Counted from the stretch's first letter, positions 1 through 11,999 are shown. The stretch: DNA of 64,000 nucleotides from Azorinus chamasolen (GCA_963576725.1 OY755237.1:63279423-63343422); one strand, 5' to 3'. The notes: generated from the sequence alone by a model not told the origin. Translations and numbers: made by a program.

Positions 1-5
1 AACTT

Positions 6-263
6 TCATTTTAAGATGGCTATGGCATTTCCAGACAATGTCATGAATTTCTCAATACTTTTAACCCATTCTTTGAATTCTTTAGGATTCAACCCATCAA
101 AAGTTTTGACTATTTTAGCTACATTTTGTGCACCCATTGAAGTGGTTAATGTTGTCATTTGCCTGTCAACTGAATAAAACATTTCTAAAAATATTTGATC
201 TGCACCAGCTGCTTGATCTGATGGTAAAGGAATTTGTTCTGGTGGTAAATGAGGAGCCGCCAT
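6..263 (-). CDS. Gag-like N-terminus of an LTR retrotransposon, cut by the window edge
   Basis: An open frame starts at ATG 263 and runs to within a few bases of the window edge without a clear domain end. The core reads KIVKTFDGLNPKEFKEWV, the pattern (hydrophobic, F-x-G, then E-W) seen at the start of many retrotransposon gag proteins; a proline-rich start (LPPEQIPLP) precedes it. Gag forms the particle in which a retrotransposon copies its RNA. No protease or polymerase is visible because the rest lies outside the window. It is tentatively LTR-type (Ty3/gypsy-like or related); the family is not certain. Confidence 0.5.
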   Translation of the reverse strand: MAAPHLPPEQIPLPSDQAAGADQIFLEMFYSVDRQMTTLTTSMGAQNVAKIVKTFDGLNPKEFKEWVKSIEKFMTLSGNAIAILK

Positions 264-495
264 TCTACCAAATTACGTGAAAGGAATAGATAGGACTTAC
301 GGTTTTGTTGACTGGAACAACCCACAGCTAACGGCACAGGAGAAACACAGACACACGCTCACTGTCCATCAGTGTCCACATTCACCTTATTACCTCACGG
401 TTTTACCCGCTACAACCATACCTCACGGTTTTACCCACTACAACCCAATTTCGACATTTATCCTGGTTTGCACGGCACCAAATTAATTAGCCCAT

Positions 496-918
496 GTAGC
501 ACCATGGGACTAATATATAGCACGAACGATCGTATAGTGGTTTTCTACATTTTAATATCTAAAGAGTCGTAGCCAGTGCTACCTAAGCTCTCAACGGTTC
601 CAAAAGTTCTCTGAGTTCTAAAAGTTCTACCAGTTCTACCTGTCCAGGCGCCCGCTCCTGCTACTTAACGTCCAGTCTAACAGTCGCGTGGTGATCAGTC
701 ACGCCCCCATCAGTTGGACTGCCCTGATCATGAATTTACATCATGATCAACGCTGGCAGCAGGCCATTGTGTTACAATGCCTTCCTCTGGCCTTTCCAAA
801 CCGCAAGCTTGGTCGCCAGTGGTTTTTCCTAATATACACCATGCTGTTGTCCGTACTATGATTCCGTAGCACCCGTATGCCAAATACACCCAAAACATCC
901 GGCCATTAGTACTATACA
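496..918 (-). repeat. Possible long terminal repeat next to the gag fragment
   Basis: On the minus strand this segment starts TGTATAGTACTAATGG and ends CCATGGTGCTACA, so it has TG...CA ends with a short TGTA/TACA inverted match. It lies on the 5' side of the gag frame. A TGGTGCCGTGC stretch that could prime reverse transcription lies about 17 bases further in, not directly at the edge, which weakens the call. No second copy is present for comparison. Confidence 0.25.
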
Positions 919-2190
919 CGAGCTAGAACACTGTTACAGCGATCTAAGCTTTTAGAATAAAGATCGCAATACAAAATAATATAATAATCAACAATGCAAT
1001 CGTTAGAAAGATGTGAAATACTTACAAAGGAGAAAAAACGACGATTTAAAGGGAAATTCTTACAAGTTTGCATCTTCACCAATTCTGAAAACAACAGCTA
1101 GCAGTACATTGCCGGAAATAAATTCGCACAAATAATCCGCTGAAGAATCAACAGTTTTTTTTAGATTTTACGATCGAAAGTGATATTCCGTGTACTTATA
1201 TTTTGGATTACATACCACAAAGCAATAATGGAAGTAAATTAAAGGTTAAAATACGCAAGTAAAAAAAATGCGAATATGCGGATTAATTGCAAATGCTTTA
1301 CTTCCGGCAATATCACAACAACACGGTGACAGTGATGTAAATTAACCCAGTAATTGCTGAATTATGGTAGTTTCAGTAAGGTTTTTGAGAGGTTTTACTA
1401 TATTAAACGTCTATATATTAATAGTGAGAATGGCAACGACGAAGTCTTTCTTTCGTTACAAGCATGTCGTATATATAATGCTTCCATCGTCGTTTTTTAG
1501 TGTCAACTTCTCCATCGTGTAAACATTTGACGCCATTTTGAATTGCCTGGCAAACTGCTCGGTGTATATATTGTAGCAGATCTACATTCTTCCCAATACA
1601 GATAAGTAATGATGTAGTTATAGGGATGCTGGATACTTACCTTGTTTCCATTATAGTTCCGTAATCAAGAAATTACTGTGCTATTAAGATTGTCAATGAA
1701 GCGTTGCCCGCCATCTTGGAGTTATTTGCCTTTTCGTCCAATCAGAATGCAGTAAAACTATTTTCTGCTGCTGGTTCCCTTCGCCAAGGTAGTCCGGTAT
1801 TGCGAGTCTATCGGACTTGGGGAACCAATTCAGTGGGTATATAACTAGTGCTCGGCACATGGTTTCTCACTCCAGGTTCTGGGGTCAGATAGTTTACTTA
1901 GCTTTAGTTTCACGTTAATAGGCACTTGTGCTCCCCTCCCTTTTCAAAACTTCTACTTTTAGATAGTGCTAGTATATTTGTCGAACATACACTGTACTTT
2001 CAGCTTATAGCCACATCTTTGAGGGAATATAATTCCTTACAAAGTGCGTTGTCGACGCGCAGTAGGGAGAGAAGACGACGGCTCCAACCCGAAGGAGAAT
2101 AAAACCTGTTGCCGACAGGTTGTCTCCTAACTCCTTTTTAGTTTAATCATATTTTATTGCTTGCTTTTATCTTTACATAATTACAATATT
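919..2190. other. No gene recognised
   Basis: No credible coding frame or repeat family was found. A GTATATAA stretch near 1838 looks like a TATA box, and 2034-2125 is a GC-richer block with short inverted repeats (CCTGTTGCCGACAGG at 2104-2118), but nothing ties either to a gene. Confidence 0.3.
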
Positions 2191-2461
2191 GCATATTCAT
2201 ACATCAGTATAAAGCAATAGCAAAAGGGTTGGACCACAAGTTATTACAACACTAGAAACGGTCCTTCCCATTGATAGCAGATATTCGTATGTAAACATAT
2301 AAACAATGAATGAGCTAAAGACATAATACAATATTTCCAAACAGAAAGACATTACAAAGCCAATAAAAAAAACACACACAAAAAGAAAGAAAAAATGAAT
2401 AAACAAATAAATGAAAAGACTAATCCGTTTTTATTCCACATTTTCACCCGCTGCGCCAAAT

Positions 2462-2480
2462 CCCCCCCCCCCCCCCCCCC
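2462..2480. repeat. Poly-C tract, 19 bases
   Basis: Uninterrupted C run just beyond the 3' end of the LINE remnant at 2576-3421. Confidence 0.9.
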
Positions 2481-2575
2481 AGAAAAACTCGCACAACCTA
2501 ATTAATTATAACCATCGACGCAGGGCAACTTAAATATTGTTTCTGAACGAGTAGATGGCGCTGTCTTGCTTGTAA

Positions 2576-3421
2576 TTAGCCAAACCTTTTTGTATTTTTA
2601 ATGTATTTTTGCACATGGAGAAAAAGACGTTCGTTTTCATCATTTGACAAAGTTGGAATACCATACAATAATATATGAGTGCTTAAAGGGTGAACATCGC
2701 GGGTATTCTGGAACAGTTCGAGTCTTTGGGTTGAAAATAGTGTGCATTTGAAAAAGAAGTGTTCTGCATCTTCCGTGTCAATGTTACATATACAAATTGC
2801 ATCGTCACGTAAATGATTTATGAAGAGGTCGCTGTGTAGGTTGCTGCATTTATTTCTAAGACGCGCATTATGGATTGAATAGAAACGATCTCCACATAGA
2901 TAATATTTCGGTACATTAAAATAAATAAACATGTTATTTATTCCAGATTTGAATGAATTCAGAGATGGACTGTGACGAATGGTTATGTCTAGATCGTTCT
3001 AAAGTTTTATTGTTGAGGGAATTGTTGAATTTGAGTATATTTCTGTTCTTCTGATAGGAATTACAAAATTATCACTATTTCGGAGAGCATATTGAGTTGA
3101 GGTATCAACTGTTCCGGGAAAGAGTTCATTGATATAATCTGGAGTCGAATGAGATTTCACTTTAAAACCAAAAATGTATTTTTGCATTTTACGCCTGTCT
3201 GAAAGAGATGTCCATCCTATTTCTTTACGTAAATTTTCAATTGAAACGGAACACGTCAAACCTGTAACAGTCCTTGCTGCTTCGTACTGAATTTTTTCTA
3301 AACGTTCTTTTTCATACAAGATAAGAAAGCATCCTAACTCCTTACTTATACGTGTTGTCGACACGTTGTAAGGGTCTACAGAAAGACGATAGCTCCTCAA
3401 CAGAAAGCTCCATCCACACAC
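2576..3421 (-). pseudogene. 5'-truncated LINE reverse transcriptase C-terminus
   Basis: One reading frame runs 3421 to 2576 on the minus strand, broken by a single TAG at 2999-3001; the parts on both sides are in the same frame, so this is a nonsense change, not a frameshift. The upper part holds LEKIQYEAARTVTG and GWTSLSDRRKMQKYIFGFK, typical of the region after the catalytic core of non-LTR (CR1/L2/Rex-like) reverse transcriptases. The lower part holds a Cys/His cluster (CICNIDTEDAEHFFFKC), the usual C-terminal zinc-knuckle-like end. The catalytic palm is missing, so it is a dead 5'-truncated copy. Confidence 0.75.
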
Positions 3422-3504
3422 ACTGTATGTGCAGAGACAACTTAATTAGAGGCTAGCTTCATTAAATAAAATATTAACTGTTAGTTTTCTTGCTTGACAA
3501 TTTG

Positions 3505-3600
3505 AATCCCTCAGGTCTTAAGGAAACACAGAGTCGAACCGACGGGAGAGTAACCGCTCCCTCGGGCCTACCACTCATGCAATTCGGTTACAATATATAC
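3505..3600 (-). repeat. tRNA-like SINE head (low confidence)
   Basis: On the minus strand the segment carries GGTTCGACTCT, close to the pol III B box, preceded about 35 bases upstream by GTGGTAGGC, which can act as an A box. It does not fold as a complete tRNA in my reading (no matched acceptor stem), so a tRNA-derived SINE head is more likely than a working tRNA. Confidence 0.35.
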
Positions 3601-4200
3601 ATGTTTGTTCAAAAATGAATGCCCTCTGTCGCTAACGAGCGCTCTGTATTCTGAAAACGCCTCAAAGATTCGTCCTTGCGTGCAAAGGGGTACAGACATG
3701 AATTGTTTAGAGCTTACCTGATTTATATGATGTGAAATAATCGTGCAATAAATTAAGGTGTATTCTAATTATGAAAGAAAAGAGAATAAGACCAGCAGTA
3801 AATATTGCTATTATTTTAATTCATTATGTGAGAAATGAAAGTAAATGGAAATTAAATTTAAAGTAATTTATAATACCATTAATACATCTAAGACATACAG
3901 TTACCCTCTCTAAAAAGGACGTTAAAATTAGCATCAATGCTGCCTGTAGAGATCTAAATGGTTCTTTACTAAATTCCCATTTAGAGGCGGTGTACTGTAT
4001 AATTAACATCAACTGACATGTTTATGGTTGAGATCCGATGGAAGCTCTAATATTAATTATATATTGAGTCCATGGTACAAGTGTCAATTAACAACTATAA
4101 TTATCTTGACTAATATCCTGGAAGTACTTCACTATATTAAATGCAATTTCGCAGCTACTACCGCACGCATGCCTTTAATTAGTTTGATTTAACCGCTTAT
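3601..4200. other. AT-rich DNA, nothing recognised
   Basis: Only short chance frames are present; no repeat family seen elsewhere in the window was matched. Confidence 0.3.
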
Positions 4201-4259
4201 TTGATTGTTATCGCTTAAGGATCTTAACCAAAGACAAGATAAGAAAGCATGCTCGCCTG

Positions 4260-4860
4260 TACGTACACAGATATACAGAACTACAAGCATGTACGAAGGC
4301 GAGCAGTCGGTCGGTCGAACGGACGGACAGGTGGAAAGACCGACGAGCATGGATAAATGCTAATAGACATACAAACGGACAAATAGATGAACAGACTGAG
4401 AGAGGCAGACAGAAAAAAACAACCGTGACAAACAGACAATCGGACAAACAGAAAGGCTAATAGAGAGACAAAGAGAAATGAAAAAGGCACTCAGGAAGAC
4501 TGAAAGACGGACAAAAAGATAGCCACACAAAGATAGTCACACAGAGACAGTTACGGTATACAAAGACAATTATTCGGACACACAATTAGAACGACAATGA
4601 TAAATAAAAACACGATAGACAGACAAATAGAAACCTACAGTCAGACAGACAAATGAATACACATATATAAATACAGATAAATACAAAACTAGACAGACAG
4701 ACGTAAATTCATACAGACAAACGGATACGAAGATAGAAATACAGATACATGTAAACGCAAAATGAGAGACATACAAATAGAGGCGTGCAGTCAGGTAGAC
4801 AGATATTTGCTGGTATACAGATAAGATAAAAAATAAATGTGGAGAAAGTAAGACAGGCAT
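4260..4860. repeat. Degenerate GACA-type low-complexity tract
   Basis: About 600 bases of interrupted GACA/GACAAA/GATA repeats on the plus strand. The complement gives long Cys/Leu/Ser-rich chance frames that should not be taken as proteins. Confidence 0.7.
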
Positions 4861-4861
4861 A

Positions 4862-5005
4862 CAGTAGAATCTGTCCTAAGCGGTCATTCATTTATTGAAC
4901 ATAGGAGTCGCAAAAAGCAGGTGGTGGCTTAATGCAGTGAAAAGGTACATGTAATGCAATATGAGCTTTCTTCATTACTTTTGACCTGCATTAAGATACC
5001 ATCAA
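4862..5005. mobile_element. Family 5 MITE, degraded
   Basis: Starts CAGTAGAATCTGTCCTAAGC, an end variant of the TA-flanked family 5, followed by the GCAGGTGGTGGCTTAATGCA arm and its partner CATTACTTTTGACCTGCATT. The apex and right end are decayed. Confidence 0.6.
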
Positions 5006-5029
5006 TCTTACACAGCCAAACTTATGGAC

Positions 5030-5114
5030 GTCCATATTTCACTATAACCTTTTTGTCCATGAATATTCAGCAGGTATTAGAATTTGGAATAAACATAGAG
5101 TAGGGAAAGGTTAA
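5030..5114. mobile_element. Right end of a family 2a MITE
   Basis: Contains TCCATGAATATTCAGCAGG and ends GTAGGGAAAGGTTAA, the characteristic 3' end of family 2a; the hairpin part is absent. Confidence 0.6.
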
Positions 5115-5211
5115 ATGTAATCGAAACATAATATTAATTTGTAAGTCATTATTTCTGCCATTTTTCTGTTCGAAATGTATTGTTTTTTATTATTTCCGTG
5201 AAAATTCATTA

Positions 5212-5350
5212 TTAACTCGTTACTCCATGAATACGCCTTTCTACGCCTTTGCAAAAAGAATAGACTCAGACGAGACGGCTGATCAGGATCTGCTCTGTTT
5301 GCTTATGATATGATATAAATATGATTCTGCAGTTTCTGCCATGACCAAAA
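5212..5350. mobile_element. Family 2b MITE fragment
   Basis: TTAACTCGTTACTCCATGAA start, then the family 2 arm with most of one side deleted and CAGGATCTGCTCTGTTTGC on the other side. Confidence 0.6.
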
Positions 5351-5390
5351 ATAGTTGGCATGTGTCAGTCAAGAACGACTACGGAAGTGC

Positions 5391-5494
5391 GCCTTTGGTG
5401 GAGACCGAGGTGTCTCGCCTTTGGTGGAGACCGAGGTGTCTCGCCTTTGGTGGAGACCGAGGTGTCTCGCCTTTGGTGGAGACAGAGGTGTCTC
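5391..5494. repeat. 26-bp tandem repeat, four units
   Basis: Four near-identical units start GCCTTTGGTGGAGACCGAGG and end TGTCTC. Within each unit GAGAC pairs with GTCTC, so every unit can fold. A partial fifth unit follows. Unit 4 differs by one base (ACAGAGG). Confidence 0.95.
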
Positions 5495-5673
5495 GCCTTT
5501 GATGGCTGTACAGTCCGATTCTGGATTTGCAGGTTGTGTGGGAACAGTATAAGAACCAACGTAAAAACTAACCTTTGTCATAGCAGAAAGCGAATGGCTT
5601 TTTGAAGTTCTAGGACGAACTTGAGACCATGGGCTTCCTTAAGTTAATCTGAATGTAGGATGACCGATATTTG

Positions 5674-5677
<4 letters not shown>

Positions 5678-5728
<51 letters not shown>
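5678..5728. repeat. (CT)n microsatellite
   Basis: About 25 uninterrupted CT units. Confidence 0.97.
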
Positions 5729-5730
<2 letters not shown>

Positions 5731-6055
5731 AAAATTCCGCTCCTGTCAGGGACGAGGTGGTCAAACACGTCCATATTTACATCTGTATTTCACGTTCGTA
5801 ACTTCATAAAAATACTTACGCTTGAGCGTAGCTACGCAAGTGTTAGTAAAACGCAAACTTGAAACTTACGATAGTACTAACACAATCTGCAGGTTACGCT
5901 ATCATAATCAATTTAGTAAACGTTACCCAGGCATACAAAAGCTGTTGCACCCATTTGCTGGCTTTGCGTCTGCTTTGAAGATGTCTCCACGGGGGCCTAC
6001 TAGCCGCTGCCGATTCCCAGGACTCAAGTGCAACGTGGCAGGTTTTCAAGTCGCA

Positions 6056-7770
6056 TTAGCACACGTCCTTGTATCTAAGCTTGGGACGATTTCTAGTCCC
6101 CTTGGCTAGATAACCATAGAGCAAGTCCTTTGGGATATGCCCATCATCCATCCTCCTGACAAGACCTAGCCAGCGCAGTCGGCGCTGATGGAGAAGAGTA
6201 TATATGGATGGAATTCCAGCTCTGGTAAGGACATCATTGTTTGTAACCTTTTCCTTCCATGTAATTCCAAGGATCCTGCGGAGACACCATATGTGGAAGA
6301 CCTGGAGTTTGTGTTGGAGCACGATGCCCATGATTCGCTACCGTACAACAGAGTACTGTTCACGCAGACCATGCAGACAATTATTTTGGTGTGAATTGTC
6401 AGGTGTTTCCCATACTCTCTTGCTGAATTTGAGAGGATTGTTGATGCATTGCTTATGTGTTTGTTTAGCTCTGTGTCCAGTGATAGAGTATCTGATGCAG
6501 TGGAGCCTAGATACTGAAGCTGATAGTTCCCATTGAGTGTGATGAAAGGTGGAGCTGGTGTGGCTAGACCCATGACTTGAGTCTTCTTGACACTGATGGT
6601 GAGACCGAGGAAATCGCAAGTTTCAGTTAATCTGTTCATCAGTCTTTGGATGTCATCTTGCTACTATAGCAGTGTCGTCTGCAAATAGCAAGTGCCTGAT
6701 TGTGACCGGACATACCTTGGTCTTGGCACGTAGTCTTGAGATGTTGAACAGAATCCCATCAGATCTGGAGCGCAGATAGGCTAAATCTGTTGAGGAGCTC
6801 AGAATAGTGCTCGACCTATCTATCTAGCCGCTTAACCTCGTCAGCGATGAAATAGCCTGGTTTTTTATTTTAGTGGGACTGTTTCACTGACCCTGGGTCC
6901 AGTGGCTTTTTTGATCCCGTCATACATGTTCTTGATATGTTACTGCACAGTTATGTCCAGTATTCGTTTATAGAAGTACTGACAGTCCTCCGGACTTTGT
7001 TCCTTGCTGCTTGGAGAGCGTGCAGTGACTGTTTGGAGGGGTTGTCCTAACTGACCTGTAATACAGCTCGTTTTCCTGCGATGAGTGGCTCCATAATTGT
7101 CTGCATACCAGTCCTCCTGCTTTTGTCTTTTTTGTATCCGAAAGCACCAGCAGCAGCAATATATGTAGAATTCAATATAGTCCATTGCTCGGTGGAAGAG
7201 AAGCTGAAGTTGCCTTTGAAGTCAGCTGTGAGCAGCACACTGTACTTGACAGAGTAGTCTGAGTGTGAGATTTTGCTGACATCGATTTGGGCCTTTCCTT
7301 CTTGGGATTTACGGCAGAAAATTTCTGGATGAAGTTTCACCCTGCAGCAAATTAGAGAGTGGTCCGTGTCACAGTCCGCACTATGGTAGGTGCGAGTGAT
7401 GAGAACGTCCTTTAGCTGCGTATCCTTTGTGAAGATTAGGTCCAACTGGTGCCAGTGTTTGGACCTTGGGTGTCTCCAAGACACTCTGTGACGTGGCGTA
7501 GTTCCAAAGTATGTGTTGGTTACGCAGCACTCGTGGTGAGAACAAAGCTCTAGAAGGCGCTGGCCGTTGTCATTGCACTTCCCGACTCCAGAATGTCCGA
7601 GGCAGTTTTTCCAGGCTTTATTGTCGGTACCAACTCTTGTATTGAAGTCTCCTAATACGAATAAAGCTTCATTTTAGGGAAACTTTTGAAGAATTCGTCA
7701 AGCTGGCTGTAGATTTGGTCCGTTTCTAAAGGCGCTCTATGGCCTGTTTGCCAAGTTGAATCTTATCTAT
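6056..7770 (-). pseudogene. Decayed LINE with endonuclease and RT remains
   Basis: Non-LTR retrotransposon on the minus strand. The endonuclease half (7770 to about 7047) contains LGDFN at 7641-7655, the catalytic Asp/Asn motif of APE-type endonucleases, then HPRSKHWHQLD and a TDH near 7359-7367. The reverse-transcriptase half (about 6740 to 6056) contains FADDT at 6671-6685, the catalytic YxDD-type motif, and a C-terminal RRILGITWKEKVTNNDVL block. Most of the fingers/palm region between is deleted and the frame shifts several times, for example just after FADDT. It cannot code for a working enzyme. The clade is uncertain. Confidence 0.8.
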
Positions 7771-7922
7771 CAGTGCATTGTTCACTGCGAAAGAAAATGT
7801 GTCCATGTGCTATAATAGCAATTAATCTAATTAACATTCATGATGATATTTTTTCGCGGTACTAGGTACAGTACAGTACATCCCGATAGCTCGAACACTA
7901 AAACAAGTAGCTTTATTGGTAT

Positions 7923-8171
7923 TTAACCATTCTCTTGCTGATTTTTAAAATACATTTCTTCTTCTTTACCCATGCCCTGTTGTATAATTACATATATCGT
8001 CACTGTGTACGTGTATTTCGCTGTGCAATCACTGCTGTGGAGTGCACTGGTTGCACAATCAACTTGTAAATAGTGCAGACCTGATGAGACAGCTCCTTCG
8101 GGAGCTGTCTCATTTGGGTCTTCACTATTTACAGGTAGGTATATTGACGTTAATAGCAAGCGAATGGTTAA
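7923..8171. mobile_element. Family 4 MITE, complete copy 1
   Basis: TTAA-flanked, ends TTAACCATTCTCTTGCT / AGCGAATGGTTAA. The inner palindrome runs CTTGTAAATAGTGCAGACC...GGTCTTCACTATTTACAG with apex CTCCTTCGGGAG. The other half is a unique AT-rich arm (CATGCCCTGTTGTATAATTA). Copies 2 and 3 are at 32161 and 38344. Its last TTAA is shared with the next element. Confidence 0.85.
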
Positions 8172-8418
8172 CCCCTCCACTGTTTGAATATTCATGTAAG
8201 AAACAATGACACCATGGATATGTATTAGCTGATTTTTAATAATGGCATATTAGCATTTGAAATGTTTGTCAAAGAAGAAACTGTAGAATCATATATATTT
8301 TAATTCCATAAGCAAACAGAACAGACACTGACCAGCTGACCCCTATAGGAACTGTTTGACCTGGGTCTACTCTGTTTGTAAAGGTGAGAAAATGCGTTTA
8401 TATGCAGGAAAGGGTTAA
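8168..8418. mobile_element. Family 2b MITE, complete
   Basis: Shares TTAA 8168-8171 with the family 4 copy and ends AGGGTTAA. Carries the subterminal ATATTCATGTAAGAAA block and the family 2 hairpin with apex CCCCTATAGG. Confidence 0.8.
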
Positions 8419-8672
8419 GACATGTGACAGCCTACTGAAGGGCGAAAGTCACGCAGAAAGCTACTCAAGGCGCTTTCGACATGACTTCCACCCTGAATTA
8501 AGCAGCCAGCTCCCGAAAACTTCCCAATTCTTCATTACAACAACTTCGATTTATTGCGTGTTTAACGTATAAAAATATTATCGTAAACTTTTTGCAGTAG
8601 GGCGAGACGGCAAATTAGAGAAGGCATGGAATGAATAAATAGCTTATCAAATATTATCCGGCTGTGGAAAAA

Positions 8673-8915
8673 ATAACCCTTTCCCTCATATAAACGCAAT
8701 TTCACGCATTTGCAAACAGAGTGGACCCAGATCAGACGGCTCCTATAGGAGCCGTCTGATCAGAGTCTGCTCTGTTTGCTAATGGACTTTGGAAGATATG
8801 TTTCTTTACTTTTTAAAATGGCTACAATATTCCAGCTTCCGCATTTCGTTGTACCTATTTTGTCCATGAATAATCAGTAGGTATTTAAATTTGGAACAAG
8901 CAAAGAATGCGGAAA
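8673..8915. mobile_element. Family 2a MITE
   Basis: Family 2a: left end ATAACCCTTTCCCTCATATA, hairpin arms GATCAGACGGCTCC / GGAGCCGTCTGATC around CTCCTATAGGAG, then the CTTTCTAAAATGGCTACA-type and GAATATTCAGTAGG-type right part. Flanking TTAA has decayed. Confidence 0.8.
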
Positions 8916-8934
8916 CCGCATTAAAGCCGGGTAT

Positions 8935-10135
8935 TTCTGTGTTGACCTTGACCAAATTTCATGTATCCTTGTACCAACTGAAAGGCCTTCACCCAAGCTA
9001 TCTGCATACCAAATATAAATTGTCTAGCCCATATAGTTCAGAAGTTACAACAACATTTTAATGACAGCCAATGTTTCAAAATAGTGACATTGATCTGATT
9101 TCAGATATATTTATGTCATCCATAAGGTCCTTACCAAAGCTATCTGAATACCAAAGGTGAATTGCCTAGCACTTGCGGATCAGAAATTATAGCAAAATGT
9201 TAAAGATTGTTAAAAACATTCAAGTTTTCAAAACAGTGACCTTGACCCAAGTTCATCATGGGATGTATCATTGTATCAACTGAAAGGCCTTCACCAAAGT
9301 TATCCCCATACCATATATGAATTGTCTAGCCTATGAGGTTCAGCATTTAAGAAAAATGTTGAAGTTTTTCCATGATGGCTAACTTGTCAATATAGTGACC
9401 TTGACCGTGACCTGATTTCAAATATCTTTATATCAACTGAAAGGCCTTTACCAAAGCCATCTATATATCAAAGATGAATTGCCTAGCATTTGTAGATCAG
9501 AAGTTATAGCAATGTTAAAGTTTGTTAAAAACGGCAAAGTTTTCGAAATAGTGACTTTGACCTTGACCAGATTTCATGTATCCTTGTATCAAGTAAAAGG
9601 CCTTTTACCCAAGCTATCGGTATACCAAATATGATTTGCCTAGCATTTGTAGTTCAGAAGTTATAGCAATGTTAATGTTTGTTAAAAACGGCAAAGTTTT
9701 GGAAATAATGACCTTGACCTTGGCCTGATTTCATGTATCCTTGTATCAAGTGAAAGGCATTCACACAAGCTATCTGCATACCAAATACAAATGGTCTAGC
9801 TTAAGTATTTCAGAAGTTATAAGCAATGTTAAAGTTTTGTTAACGGCGGCAAAGTTTAGGAAATAGTGATCTTAACCCTGATTTCATATACCTTTGTATC
9901 AAGTGAAAGACCTTCACCCAAGTTATCTGTATATATCAAAGATGGATTGTCTAGCATTTGTAGTTCAGAAGTTATAGCAATGTCAAAGTTTGTTAAAAAC
10001 GGCAAAGTTTTCGAAATAGTGACCTTGACCTGATTTCATGTATCCTTGTATCAAGTGAAAGGCCTTCACCCAAGCTACATGTACCTGCATACCAAATATG
10101 AATGGTCTAGCCTGTACAATTATCGTCATTACTCT
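8935..10135. repeat. Degenerate tandem array, about eight units of 150-157 bp
   Basis: Each unit contains versions of TTTCATGTATCCTTGTATCA, AAAGGCCTTCACC and GTTCAGAAGTTATAGCAA. Units begin near 8957, 9105, 9255, 9419, 9573, 9730, 9888 and 10036. No coding capacity. Such cores are typical of the middle part of molluscan head/tandem/tail elements; no head or tail was recognised here. Confidence 0.8.
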
Positions 10136-10247
10136 GCAATCTGTTAAAGAACGGGCATAAACTGTGGACTGTTTTACCTTCATCGTGCTATGGGCGAATT
10201 TAATAACACATGCAACACATTTGGATACACATATACGAAATAACCCT

Positions 10248-10275
10248 CCCCCCCCCCCCCCCACACACACACACA
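10248..10275. repeat. Poly-C then (CA)n
   Basis: 15 C followed by an interrupted CA run. Confidence 0.9.
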
Positions 10276-10525
10276 AACGCATAAACACATGAGCGCGATC
10301 ACGCACGCATACAAAACTTTAACACAAATGATGTGTTTCCAGCAACTATAATTCTCTTGTCTGAATGTCGAATGCATAGTTTCCAGTACGTTGAAAATAG
10401 ACCATTAGTTTTAATACAAATAGTTACCTCAACGGATAGCGTTATGCTTAATGCAGACTGAAATATATTTAGTATGATTCTCTAGTACAGTGTGGGAGTG
10501 CATTCATTTCGATAATAATGTATTT

Positions 10526-10682
10526 ACCCTTAAAATGTTCAAATGGACTATTCCAAAATTCCAATAGGTCAAGCTTATGGTGAATATAATATACATGTAG
10601 GGATTCTCCTCTAGGAACCCTCTCATCTGGGTCTACACTGCAAAGGACATTTGTGACTCGTGTTCCGCACTATAAGGGTTAA
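10526..10682. mobile_element. Family 3 MITE, one arm deleted
   Basis: Family 3 left part (TTCAAATGGACTATTCCAAA) joins CTCCTCTAGGAACCCTCTCA and the right end GCACTATAAGGGTTAA. The left palindrome arm is missing. Confidence 0.7.
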
Positions 10683-10785
10683 GATATATAGATCTCCGTC
10701 GATAATTATCTTTTGAGTGACGCTGTAGACACAATTTACTGCAGCTGATGTTACGCTTTCGATGTTAATGATTCAGAAACTACTT

Positions 10786-11005
10786 TTAACCCTTCACTCC
10801 ATGAATATTCAAGCAAGAAATACTTACATCATAGATGTTAATGAGTTGAGTTGAGTTCTTATAATTGCATTATAAACACGGGCAATTCTGGCCATTGCGG
10901 AAACTGTAGAATCAGAAGACTAGGTTTTTTTATATCACAAGCAAACAGAGCACACCCTGATCCGGCGGCTCCTACAGGAGCAAGGGCGTGAAAAGCGTTT
11001 ATAAG
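10786..11005. mobile_element. Family 2b MITE, one arm deleted
   Basis: TTAACCCTTCACTCCATGAA end, AAGCAAACAGAGCACACCCT arm, apex CTCCTACAGGAG, then a jump straight to GGCGTGAAAAGCG. Confidence 0.75.
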
Positions 11006-11395
11006 AAAATGATTAGCGCCTGTTATGAATTGTATCAGTCTACAAACAATTGAATATCAGTATTCAATTAATGCGACTCGAATGTGTACCTTATTTACAC
11101 TCAATATTCGGACATCCAATCCCTCCTGGTCATCGGTTTATAAATTTGAATAATTCAGTTTCACGCCACTTTGATAACTTTAAATTAGACTGATATAGTA
11201 GCAAATAGTGTAGACCCAGATAGGGTGTTTTGATTGGGTCTGCAATATTTGCCTACGTTTGTCCATATATGGATACTTAGGTATATACATCTAATAAACG
11301 GGAAGTTTCTTGCATTTTGCAAACAGGTGGTTGCTTAACACTGACTGAAAGCTATACATAAAGCTCCTAAATTTCTTTATCTAATGGTTTTGTTT

Positions 11396-11410
11396 GGGGG
11401 GGGGGGGGGG
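11396..11410. repeat. Poly-G tract, 15 bases
   Basis: Uninterrupted G run. Confidence 0.9.
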
Positions 11411-11454
11411 TAGCCGTAAGTTTCCCCAAAAGGTAAGAAGGCGATATTATTGGA

Positions 11455-11872
11455 ACCGATATTAAAATTACACAACATAAACTTCCTACAATGTATTAGT
11501 TACCAAAACTACATAAATCAAAGCGCCGCAGGCGCTGTAGGCCTGGGTATAAGAAGGGTTGATCGTGTGTTCAAGAAGTTTTCGGGTTTGATTTTCCATG
11601 TAAACAATACAAAGTCCAATAACTCTGCAGAATATCATTGAACCGGAACAGGAATAATATATACACAACTAGGCATGGCACTGATCAATCCTACGAAGTT
11701 TCAGGAAAATCCTACCAAAGAATTTGGAGAAACCGCATAGACAAAATGTCCCTTGTAAAACATTCAAAGTCCCATAACTCTGCAGAAAATCATCGAGCCG
11801 GGACAGGAAAAAGATATGCACAACTAGGCATGGTGCTGATAAATACGGACAGACGGACGTTCTAACATATGT
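11455..11872. repeat. Two-unit diverged repeat, head/tandem/tail type
   Basis: CAAAGTCC(A/C)ATAACTCTGC and ACACAACTAGGCATGG each occur twice, about 170 bases apart, ending with a GGACAGACGGACG run. This looks like the core and end of a dispersed element; short frames through it are not genes. Confidence 0.55.
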
Positions 11873-11901
11873 ACACTTGTTGGGCAGTTCCTTTGGTTTA
11901 A

Positions 11902-11990
11902 TTAACTAATTCTCTCCTACTGGCGCCTTTTTGAACAATTCTAAAATTCTGCTTTTCGGTAGATTAATTCAAAAATGTTGTCAGGATGCT
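11902..11990. mobile_element. Family 1 MITE fragment
   Basis: TTAACTAATTCTCTCC end, then TTCTAAAATTCTGC and TTTTCGGTAGATTAATTCAA from the family 1 interior; the hairpin is deleted. Confidence 0.6.
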
Positions 11991-11999
11991 TGGCGATGC

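Noticed and set aside
1838..1846. GTATATAA as a promoter
   Set aside because: AT-rich setting gives such matches by chance; no gene follows on either strand.
3505..3600. A functional tRNA gene on the minus strand
   Set aside because: B-box-like sequence present, but no matched acceptor stem or complete cloverleaf; kept only as a SINE head.
4208..4891. Cys/Leu-rich frames resembling membrane proteins
   Set aside because: Complement of a GACA low-complexity tract.
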